Positions 43,740-50,633 of a stretch of DNA of 64,000 nt are shown here, one piece after another. Source of the DNA: Micromonospora_I sp040659735. GTDB lineage: Bacteria; Actinomycetota; Actinomycetes; Mycobacteriales; Micromonosporaceae. The stretch covers positions 1 to 64,000 of the forward strand of contig NZ_JBFANZ010000003.1 of assembly GCF_040659735.1 (NCBI RefSeq). Reading direction: 5' to 3'. How positions within the stretch are numbered: the stretch's first letter is position 1; the number at the start of each line of letters is the position of its first letter. The notes beneath the pieces were generated by a model. That model did not search any database. It saw only the letters and a list, made by a program, of their open reading frames with translations, and was not told the origin of the DNA. Both the position numbers and the translations under genes were made by a program.

Positions 43740-44420
43740 GTGCGTTCACACAAGTCCGATCAATCCGGCGGACGACCCCGGTCAACCGTCCGTCGGTCCC
43801 TCCGAGTGCTCGTCCTGCTGTTCGCCATGGTGGTCGGTACGCTGCCCTGGACCGGCGCAGCCCAGGCTCACGGCACCATCATCAACCCGGCGAGTCGCGC
43901 CTACCAGTGCTGGAAGGCCTGGGGCAGCCAACACACGAACCCAGCCATGCAACAACAAGACCCCATGTGCTGGCGCGCGTTCCAGGCCAACCCCGACACC
44001 ATGTGGAACTGGATGAGCGCGCTGCGGGACGGCCTCGCCGGCCAGTACCAAGCCCGCACCCCGGACGGACAGCTATGCAGCAACGCCCTCTCCAGGAACG
44101 ACACACTGAACCAGCCCGGAGCATGGAAGACGACCACCGTCAGCCGCAACTTCACGGTCCAGCTGTACGACCAGGCCAGCCACGGTGCTGACTACTTCCG
44201 GGTCTACGTCACCAAGCAGGGATTCAACCCGACCACTCAGCGGGTCGGGTGGGGCAACCTCGACTTGATCACGACGACCGGGCGCTACGCACCGGCGCAG
44301 AACATCTCGTTCAACCTTTCGGTCTCTGGACGCACCGGAAACCACGTCCTGTTCGTGATCTGGAAGGCGTCACACATGGACCAGACCTACATGTGGTGCA
44401 GCGACATCAACATCGTCTGA
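43740..44420 (+). CDS. AA10 lytic polysaccharide monooxygenase
   Basis: 226 residues. A signal peptide (RSLRVLVLLFAMVVGTLPWT) is cut after AQA to leave His44 as the mature N-terminus (HGTIINPASRAYQCW), the first ligand of the copper histidine brace. His148 in DQASHGADYFRVYVTK is the second. SRNDTLNQPGAWKT and the WKASHMDQTYMWCSD end are typical of AA10 enzymes. It oxidatively cleaves crystalline cellulose or chitin outside the cell. There is no carbohydrate-binding module. The GTG start lies seven bases after GGAGG. The CebR-like site upstream points to cellulose. A strong terminator follows, so it is monocistronic. Confidence 0.93.
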   Translation: MRSHKSDQSGGRPRSTVRRSLRVLVLLFAMVVGTLPWTGAAQAHGTIINPASRAYQCWKAWGSQHTNPAMQQQDPMCWRAFQANPDTMWNWMSALRDGLAGQYQARTPDGQLCSNALSRNDTLNQPGAWKTTTVSRNFTVQLYDQASHGADYFRVYVTKQGFNPTTQRVGWGNLDLITTTGRYAPAQNISFNLSVSGRTGNHVLFVIWKASHMDQTYMWCSDINIV

Positions 44421-44450
44421 TCGGCAAGACCGACAGCACGGCACTACTTT

Positions 44451-44478
44451 CGGCCCAGGGCGTTGGCGCCCTGGGCCG
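44451..44478 (+). terminator. terminator after the LPMO gene
   Basis: A perfect 12-base stem, CGGCCCAGGGCG pairing with CGCCCTGGGCCG, with a TTGG loop, 30 bases after the LPMO stop codon. Confidence 0.8.
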
Positions 44479-44725
44479 GATTGCTCCGGTAGTGCCCTAC
44501 CTGTGGTTGCCGAATAACACTTTCGAAAGGCCGATAACTCGGCGGACGCCCGCCATACCGCTACACGCTGCGTGATCTCGCCCCCCCAACCCGGCCAAGG
44601 CCGTCCGCGCGCCGACCTCGGAATGCACGTCGCGGGTCTGTTGCGTTGCCCGTGTCCATGTCCAGGGACCGAGGCAGGCTTGACGGGTGAAGCGGTCGAG
44701 TCCTCGTCGTCCCTGGTCGCCGCCG

Positions 44726-45406
44726 AAGTCGGCGTTCACCGGGTTCCGGTTCCCCGCGGAGGTGATCGTCGTCGCGGTCCGCTGGTACTGCGCTACAACC
44801 TCTCCTACCGGGACGTGGAGGAACTCCTGGCCGAGCGCGGTGTCGAGGTCGATCACGTCACCGTGTTCCGATGGGTGCAACGGTTCACCCCGCTGCTGGC
44901 CGACGCCGCCCGGTTCGCCCGCCACTCCCCCCGGTGATCGGTGGTTCGTCGACGAAACGTACGTGAAGGTCAACGGCGTGTGGCGCTACGTCTACCGCGC
45001 GATCGATCAGCACGGGCAGGTCATCGACGTGCTCGTCTCGGCCCGCCGTGATGCCACGGCGGCCCGCCGGTTCTTCCAGCGGGCGCTGCGGGCACTGAAA
45101 GTGACGCCCAGCGACGTCGTCACCGACGCCGCCCCGGTCTACCCCGCCGTGCTCGACGACCTGTTCCCCTCGGCATAGCACCACGTCGAGCAGCACGCCA
45201 ACAATCCGATCGAGGCCGACCACAGTCAGCTCAAGCACCGGTTACGACCGATGCGCGGGCTCCGGACCGACCAGACCGCACAAGTGATCATCGCCAGACA
45301 CGCATTCATCCAGAACCTCCGCCGCGGACACTACGAACTCGGGCTCGACAGTCAGCCCAAGCTCCGAATCGCTTCGGCGTTCAACGACCTCGCCCGGGTC
45401 ATCTGA
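44726..45406 (+). pseudogene. IS6-family transposase, two frameshifts and an internal stop
   Basis: Pieces in order: SAFTGFRFPAEVIVVAVRWY in one frame; LSYRDVEELLAERGVEVDHV and TVFRWVQRFTP in a second; DRWFVDETYVKVNGVWRYVY back in the first, then VVTDAAPVYPAV and an in-frame TAG at 45176-45178. It continues to NNPIEADHSQLKHRLRPMRG and ends at 45406. D, D and E of the IS6/IS26-type core are all still visible, but the gene cannot make a working protein. I see no clear terminal repeats. Confidence 0.8.
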
Positions 45407-45580
45407 CGCGGACCCGACCCGGGCGTACCGCCTCTCCCGATCAGATAATGCAACGGCACCGTCGGTTGTGCGGGGGTGGCGGTGGTGCTGCGGCGGTTGC
45501 TCGGCGGCAGGGGCATTTCTCTGCGCCGTAGGCAGGGGTGGTCACTTGCGGTTACTGAGGACCCGATGGAGAGTGTGTCG

Positions 45581-45964
45581 ATGGGAACCCGTCAGGAGAT
45601 CGCCGCACTGCCCCCGGAGGCCGACCTGGCCCGGGCAGACTCGCTGGCCCGGGAGATTTTTTCCGACGTCGCCAACAAGTGGGCGTTGCTACTCATCGAG
45701 TTCCTCGGGCAGCGCACGATGCGCTTCAGCGAACTGCGCGACGAGGTCGGCGGCATCAGCCACAAGATGCTGACCCAGAACCTGCGCATGCTCGAGCGCA
45801 ACGGCCTGGTCGAGCGGACCGTACACGCCACGGTCCCGCCCCGGGTCGAGTACACCCTCACCGAGGCGGGCCAGGCGCTGCGCGCGGTGGTCGACGGGAT
45901 GTGCGGCTGGACCCAGCGGTATCTGGGACACATCGAAGCCTCCCGCCGGCAGTTTCCCGGTTAA
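45581..45964 (+). CDS. HxlR-family transcriptional regulator
   Basis: 127 residues of the winged-helix HxlR type: IFSDVANKWALLLIEFLGQR, MRFSELRDEVGGISHKMLTQ, NLRMLERNGLVERTVHATVP, PRVEYTLTEAGQAL. I start at the ATG at 45581, seven bases after GGAGAG; ATG 45566 and longer extensions are in frame. HxlR regulators usually control a divergent oxidoreductase, but here the neighbour is a convergent RidA-family gene whose stop codon overlaps this one in GGTTAACC. The target is therefore unclear. No inducer-binding cysteine is evident. Confidence 0.85.
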   Translation: MGTRQEIAALPPEADLARADSLAREIFSDVANKWALLLIEFLGQRTMRFSELRDEVGGISHKMLTQNLRMLERNGLVERTVHATVPPRVEYTLTEAGQALRAVVDGMCGWTQRYLGHIEASRRQFPG

Positions 45965-46368
45965 CCCAACATCGCGGTCGCCTCCACCTCGACCAGGTGC
46001 TCGGGCACGTCCAGGGCAACGATGCCGAACAGCGACGCCGGGGCGGCCGGGGTGACGCCCAACTGCGACGCCGCGCGGGCGATGCCGTCCAGCAGCAGCG
46101 GCATCTTGTCGGGCGTCCAGTCGACGACGTGGACGGTCAGCTTCACCACGTCGGCGAACGAGCCGCCGACGCCGGCCAGCGCCGTCGCCACGTTGAGATA
46201 GCACTGCTCCACCTGGGCAGCCAGATCACCGGCGCCGACCAGCGTGCCCTCGGCGTCCCAGGCGACCTGGCCCGCGATGTTGACCAACCGCGTCCCGGTC
46301 GCCACCGACACCTGGTGGTAGATCGGGATCTCGGGCAGCCCGGCGGGGTTGACCAGGGTGACGGCCAT
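45961..46368 (-). CDS. RidA/YjgF-family protein
   Basis: 135 residues of the trimeric RidA fold: NIAGQVAWDAEGTLVGAGDL, AAQVEQCYLNVATALAGVGG, VVKLTVHVVDWTPDKM, LFGIVALDVPEHLVEVEATA. RidA proteins hydrolyse reactive enamine/imine intermediates. The catalytic arginine of true RidA ('CRV') is not seen: the corresponding segment reads SLFGIVALDVPEHLVEVEA, so it belongs to another Rid subgroup whose reaction is not certain. AAGGAG lies before the ATG at 46368. It converges with the HxlR gene, with the stop codons overlapping by four bases. Confidence 0.85.
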   Translation of the reverse strand: MAVTLVNPAGLPEIPIYHQVSVATGTRLVNIAGQVAWDAEGTLVGAGDLAAQVEQCYLNVATALAGVGGSFADVVKLTVHVVDWTPDKMPLLLDGIARAASQLGVTPAAPASLFGIVALDVPEHLVEVEATAMLG

Positions 46369-46559
46369 GACGTGCTCCTTACTCTCTTCCGGTAACCCAG
46401 AAACCGTAAGAGACTAATGCGGGGCGCGGAAGAAGGCACTTTCTCGAGCCTCAGGCACCTCGGAGTAACTTCTGGCCCGGCCTGGGCAGGGTCGGCCCAT
46501 GCTCGGCCGTGATGTTCCGCCCACTGGCCAAGAAAGCTGGCATCGCTTCCGCGGACGCG
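46369..46559. other. short RidA upstream region
   Basis: Holds the RidA promoter by position; no defined site seen. Confidence 0.3.
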
Positions 46560-46930
46560 ATGTCACCGCAAACGCAGTGACGCGCCTTCGCCGCCACCAC
46601 GAACCGGCTCGGCATCCCGCTGCTGGACGCACGAGAGGCCGGCGTCCACGCGGGGTCCGCACCACCCGCCGCCACATGCCCCTCGGCTGTCAACCGGACC
46701 GAGAGCCGGCGCACAACTTCGGCCGGTTGCGCCGGCACGGCGAGCGAGGGCTGCCCGAACGGGCCGGCGGCCGGTTCCTGGTGCCGCCCGGCCGGGGGTA
46801 CAGCATGGCTTCGGACGCCGACTCGCTCGACTTGCCGAGCTTCCGCCGACTCGCTGCGCGGGCCGCCGCCGAGCAGCCGGCGCCCCGCTCGGCACAAGTG
46901 GGCGGTGATGCATCAGATGCAACATTCGGC
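46560..46930 (+). pseudogene. possible remnant of a SARP/AfsR-type regulator
   Basis: A degraded stretch in which FLVPPGRGYSMASDADSLDL, then PSFRRLAARAAAEQP, resembles the segment joining the DNA-binding and BTAD domains of SARP regulators ('GYLLDVDPxxVDLHRFRxL'). Upstream parts are scrambled by frameshifts. It ends at the IS5-family element's left end. The call is weak. Confidence 0.3.
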
Positions 46931-46965
46931 TAGGGCGTGTCCTGCCGATCTTGCGGTCGTAGGGG

Positions 46966-47854
46966 TTGATCGTTGACGATGTGCCGGTGGTGCGTCGTGG
47001 TGAGCTGACCGATGAGGCGTGGGCGGTGATCGCGCCGCTGCTACCTGAGCCGGGCAGCAGTCGGGGGCGGTGGCGGGATCACCGCCAGGTCATCAACGGG
47101 ATCTTGTGGAAGCTGCGCACGGGTGCGCCCTGGCGTGACCTGCCGGAACGGTACGGGCCGTGGAAGACCTGCCACGAACGCCTGCGCCGGTGGACCGCCG
47201 ACGGCACGTGGGACCGGATCCTGGCCGCGGCGCAGGAGCATGACGACGGCACACCGGTGCAGTGGACGATCAGCATCGACTCATCGATCGTGCGGGCGCA
47301 CCAGCATGCCACTGGCGCCCGCAAAAAGGGGGCTCCCCGACAAGTCCGGCGACGCCTGGTGCGCAAGATGGCGAGGCCATCGGCCGATCCTGCGGCGGAC
47401 TGAGCACGAAGATCCACCTCGCCGTCGACGGACGCGGCCGACCGCTGTCAATCCTGCTCACTCCAGGCCAGGCCGGAGACAACCCTCAACTCCTGGCACT
47501 GCTCGACGCGATCCGCGTCAACGAGCCAGGACCCGGGCGACCTCGCAAGCGGCCCGACGTGCTGATCGCGGACAAGGGCTACGCGCATGACTCCACCCGG
47601 CGAGCGCTGCGTCAGCGCGGGATCCGACACGTCATCCCGGAACGGTCCGACCAGGTCGCCCGCCGGGCCGCCAAGGGCAGCGCCGGCGGGCGGCCACCCG
47701 CCTTCGACCGGGCGGTCTACAAGAAGCGCAACGTGGTGGAGCACTGCTTCAACCGCCTCAAGCAGTGGCGTGACCTGGCCACCCGCTACGCCAACGCGCA
47801 TCCCTCTACCGATCCAGCCTCGTCCTCATCGCCGCCATCATCTGGCTTCCATGA
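46966..47854 (+). pseudogene. IS5-family transposase (orfA/orfB with -1 frameshift; 3' end damaged)
   Basis: OrfA (46966-47403) gives RRGELTDEAWAVIAPLLPEP, then NGILWKLRTGAPWRDLPERY and the first Asp in SIDSSIVRAHQHATGARKKG. A -1 shift at AAAAAGGGGG (about 47324-47333) leads into orfB: GEAIGRSCGGLSTKIHLAVD, RPDVLIADKGYAHDSTRRAL (second Asp) and KKRNVVEHCFNRLKQWRDLA (Glu). Such shifting is usual for IS427-type transposases. Near 47795 one base appears lost, so the normal end LYRSSLVLIAAIIWLP with TGA at 47852-47854 is read in another frame. The protein made would have a foreign C-terminus and may be inactive. Confidence 0.8.
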
Positions 47855-47865
47855 TCGACAGAAAC

Positions 47866-48441
47866 CTAGTTGCTGCGTTTGCTGGCGTCGAGGGCAGCCT
47901 GCTCCACTCGCTGGCGGTAGTCCAGCCACCATGACTCGTCGGCGGGGGGCAGGTTGTCGTACCTGGGCAGCAGCCCGGCCGCGCCGTCGATGAGTTCGCG
48001 CACGATGTCAGCGTGGCCTGCGTGCCGTTGTGTTTCCGCGATGACGTGGACCAGGACGTGGTGCAACGTGACCGCTGCATCGCCCCACCACGGCACGCGG
48101 CCGACCTCATCCAGTGCAAGGGCTTCAATGGTGGTGTCGGCGTGGGCGATCGCGCGACGGTACAGTGCGACGATCTCCTCGCGGGTCTCATCCGCGGTCG
48201 CCCACATGTCGGCATTGGTCTCCGCTCCGTCGCCGACGTACGGCAGCTCCTGCTCGAACGGCCGGCCGAACACGACGCCGAAGTAGAGGATCTCCATGGC
48301 CGCCGAGTGCTTCACCAGACCGAGCAAGTTGGTTGCGGTCCGGGTCAACGGACGCCGAATATCGTATTCGCTGAGCCCGTCGAGCTTCCACAGCAGCGCG
48401 TCGCGGCCGCCCTTCAAGTAACTGTGCAGGTCTGCCTTCAT
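47866..48441 (-). CDS. DinB-family protein (DUF664) inside the IS5-family element
   Basis: 191 residues of the four-helix DinB/YfiT metal-binding fold: MKADLHSYLKGGRDALLWKL, DGLSEYDIRRPLTRTATNLL, GLVKHSAAMEILYFG, then LHHVLVHVIAETQRHAGHAD. The three metal-type histidines (LVKH, LHHVLVHV, QRHAGH) are present. Actinobacterial DUF664 proteins include mycothiol-dependent enzymes, but no substrate can be named. I start at the ATG at 48441, which matches family N-termini; the frame is open to 48501. Its stop codon TAG lies in the decayed inner IS end. It lies wholly between the outer terminal repeats, so it may move with the IS. Confidence 0.8.
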   Translation of the reverse strand: MKADLHSYLKGGRDALLWKLDGLSEYDIRRPLTRTATNLLGLVKHSAAMEILYFGVVFGRPFEQELPYVGDGAETNADMWATADETREEIVALYRRAIAHADTTIEALALDEVGRVPWWGDAAVTLHHVLVHVIAETQRHAGHADIVRELIDGAAGLLPRYDNLPPADESWWLDYRQRVEQAALDASKRSN

Positions 48442-48519
48442 CGCGGCACTATGGCATCCGGTTGGGTGTCGGCGCTGCCCCGGACGATCCACGGAGCTCA
48501 TGATCGGCAGGACACGCCC

Positions 48520-48714
48520 TAGCCGACCTCATCGCCGACCTACGTCAGCCGTGATCCAGCCGCCTTCGCCGGAATCGATGGTTACAGCAACATCGACCCG
48601 CCGCCCACGGGTACCCTCGTGACGCCCACGCCCACGCTCACTCCCAGGATGTCCAACTTGGATTGGATGCCGTCGTCCGACGATTCCGCACGCATTCGTT
48701 GCTGAGATCACCTC
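48520..48714. other. spacer between mobile elements
   Basis: About 195 bases; ADLIADLRQP followed by TGA directly at the IS end may be the tail of an interrupted gene. Nothing else recognised. Confidence 0.3.
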
Positions 48715-48995
48715 AATTGATGTCACCCTGAACCGCCCCGGGGCCGCGCCGAACCGCTGCTGGTGGCAGACTTCACCCACGTCGCCACGTTCGCCGGCGT
48801 GGTCTACGTTGCGTTCGTCGTGGACGTCTACTCCCGGGCGATCGTTGGCTGGTCCGCGGCCACCACCAAGCACACCACTCTCGTTCTGGATGCCCTCGAC
48901 ATGGGCCTGTGGCGTCGAGACCGCGACGGTCGCCCGTCGAGGCTGGCCTGATCCACCACTCGGATGCCGGATCCAGGGCGAATTCAACTGGTCGC
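48715..48995 (+). pseudogene. IS3-family transposase (orfB) internal fragment
   Basis: Reads VADFTHVATFAGVVYVAFVV, then DVYSRAIVGWSAATTKHTTL and VLDALDMGLWRRD, the rve core with the first Asp. A frameshift is needed to reach GLIHHSDAGS with the second Asp. The upstream part (NRPGAAPNRCW) is in yet another frame. Both ends are missing. Confidence 0.75.
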
Positions 48996-49127
48996 CGCAA
49001 CAGCTCGAACCCCACAGAGTCAGAGAACGGAACTGCGTACCGGGTGACGTGAGCCGTCCGGCAGGCAGATCTCCGCCGACACGGCACCCCAGTCCATGAC
49101 GACTGTCCATGTTTCTCGAGCAGGACC

Positions 49128-49538
49128 ATGACCTATCAGGTTGGCCTCGGCACCTTCGCCGAAGACGACGGACCGCTCGAACGGGAACTGGTATTCGCGG
49201 TCACGATCCCTCACCTCGATGCGCCATCCAGTGCAGTCGCTGTCGCTGTCACCGACAATCAGGTGCCGGACGCCATCGACGTCGCTCGCGAAGTGATACG
49301 CAGGAAGTGCTCGGGTTGGCTCATGCACATCTCCAAGTATGACGGAAGCGAGGGCCCGACGACGAGAGGGCGCCTGGTGAAAGCATGTGAAGCGGGGCGC
49401 GGGGACCGACGCCGGCAAGCGCGACTTCCATGTTCCGAAGTTTGCGGGTCGCTGGCGGCGCAGCAGGTCCGGCGCCACCTTCGCGGCCGCGGTGTCCGCC
49501 ACGGCCAGATTCCAGGGCGGACGACGGCGCGGGCTTGA
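49128..49538 (+). CDS. hypothetical protein, probably damaged at its 3' end
   Basis: MTYQVGLGTFAEDDGPLERE, then LVFAVTIPHLDAPSSAVAVA and NQVPDAIDVAREVIRRKCSG look like a small globular protein. First codon positions are G-rich and third positions C-rich, which supports the plus strand. After about residue 85 the text becomes Arg-rich and unlikely, so a frameshift is suspected. A minus-strand frame (stop at 49020) also looks tolerable and cannot be fully excluded. No family recognised. Confidence 0.35.
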   Translation: MTYQVGLGTFAEDDGPLERELVFAVTIPHLDAPSSAVAVAVTDNQVPDAIDVAREVIRRKCSGWLMHISKYDGSEGPTTRGRLVKACEAGRGDRRRQARLPCSEVCGSLAAQQVRRHLRGRGVRHGQIPGRTTARA

Positions 49539-49620
49539 CCACCATCAGCCCTTGGCATGCACTGTGCCGCGACGGCACCGGATCCGGCGAGAGCCGGCAA
49601 GCGCAGCCGCGGCGCGACCG

Positions 49621-49740
49621 TTACAGCTCTTCCACGACCTGCCGCAGTTCCGGGTTGAGCATCCAGCCGTGCGCGCCGAGCAGGCCGCGCAGCTCGTGCG
49701 GGCATACAAAGGCGAGAAACCGCGCCCGGGCCGTCCACTG
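49621..49740 (-). pseudogene. C-terminal fragment of an unidentified gene
   Basis: QWTARARFLAFVCPHELRGL, then LGAHGWMLNPELRQVVEEL and a stop. It has good coding bias but no start codon; a stop precedes it. Function unknown. Confidence 0.3.
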
Positions 49741-49838
49741 CTACGCGCATCGAGTCGGTCAGCCAGACCTTCAAAGGCCATCTTGACCCGTCTCCGGTCC
49801 GTCATCGCCTACGATCACTGACCTCTTGAATAGATCAC

Positions 49839-50558
49839 CTAGACCAGTTGACGCGTAGGAGTCACGACCATCTCCCAGATACACAGGTGCTGTGGTTGCT
49901 CATACGCGAAGAGCATCGCCCTCGCGATCTCCCTCGGATCGAGGGCACCGCCGATCTCATCCCGGTAGGCGTGGTACCCCTCCTTGATCGTTTCTGCCCG
50001 CGTGCCGGTGAGTAGGTCCGTAAGAACAAATCCCGGCGAGATCAGGATTACGCGGACATTAGCGGGCGCGGCCTCGCGGCGCAGCCCTTCGGTCATTGCG
50101 TGCACGGCGTACTTCGTGCCGTTGTACACCGTGTGGTTCGGATACATGGTTCGGCCCGCGGTAGAGCCGATGTTCATGATGGTCCCGGTCCCACGCTCAA
50201 TCATTGCCGGCAGGACCGCCGACGTCGTGTTCAACAGCCCGATGCAGTTGACCTCAAACTGCTGTCGCCAGTCCTCTGGCGACAGCGCCGCGAATTCCTC
50301 AAGCACCATGAAGCCAGCGTTGTTGACGAGGAGGTCGACAGGTCCGTACCTCGTTTCGGCCTCGTCGACCAGGCGCCGGTAGCCTTCGGCGTCCACGACA
50401 TCGTGCGCACGGCAGATCGCGTCGGGCAGGCCCATCTCCTCCATCAGTTCCACCCGACGGGCGGTGAGAAGAAGGGGGTGACCCGCCTCGCTGAAGGCCC
50501 GCGCCGCAGCGGCGCCGATCCCTGAACTCGCGCCGGTGATGGCGACCAGTGGCTTCAT
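49839..50558 (-). CDS. SDR-family NAD(P)-dependent oxidoreductase
   Basis: A classical short-chain dehydrogenase of 239 residues: cofactor motif TGASSGIG (8-15), LLVNNAG (77-82), and catalytic Ser132, Tyr145 and Lys149 (NIGSTAGRTMYPNHTVYNGTK). It oxidises or reduces an alcohol/carbonyl pair in the cytosol; the substrate is not predictable. GAGAGGAA lies about ten bases before the ATG at 50558. A perfect hairpin separates it from the end of the catabolic operon, so it is probably its own unit, although it follows in the same direction. Confidence 0.9.
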   Translation of the reverse strand: MKPLVAITGASSGIGAAAARAFSEAGHPLLLTARRVELMEEMGLPDAICRAHDVVDAEGYRRLVDEAETRYGPVDLLVNNAGFMVLEEFAALSPEDWRQQFEVNCIGLLNTTSAVLPAMIERGTGTIMNIGSTAGRTMYPNHTVYNGTKYAVHAMTEGLRREAAPANVRVILISPGFVLTDLLTGTRAETIKEGYHAYRDEIGGALDPREIARAMLFAYEQPQHLCIWEMVVTPTRQLV

Positions 50559-50589
50559 CGCAACCGTTCCTCTCTGTGCGGGAGAGCCG

Positions 50590-50624
50590 GTACGCCGGGC
50601 CGCGGGTCACGCGGCCCGGCGTAC
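50590..50624 (-). terminator. terminator of the amidase/ABC operon
   Basis: A perfect 15-base stem (GTACGCCGGGCCGCG with CGCGGCCCGGCGTAC, loop GGTCA) ten bases after the last stop codon of the eight-gene operon. Confidence 0.8.
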
Positions 50625-50633
50625 GGCGATCGG

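Larger units (their letters stand above)
46933..48519 (+). mobile_element. IS5-family (IS427-like) element enclosing a DinB-family gene
   Basis: Perfect inverted ends start GGGCGTGTCCTGCCGATC at both sides (left from 46933, right ending 48519), flanked by TA. The whole target TCGG-CTAG-CCGA is a palindrome, as IS427-type elements prefer CTAG. Inside are a frameshift-type transposase and a minus-strand DinB gene. Just after the transposase stop, bases 47850-47869 (CATGATCGACAGAAACCTAG) look like a decayed copy of the right end, so the DinB gene sits between an inner dead end and an outer good end. Confidence 0.75.

Noticed and set aside
44726..45406. Functional IS6 transposase by recoding
   Set aside because: Two frame changes plus an in-frame TAG are too many for recoding; it is a pseudogene.
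49020..49502. Minus-strand frame across the hypothetical at 49.1 kb
   Set aside because: Tolerable composition, but codon-position bias favours the plus-strand frame. Neither is certain.
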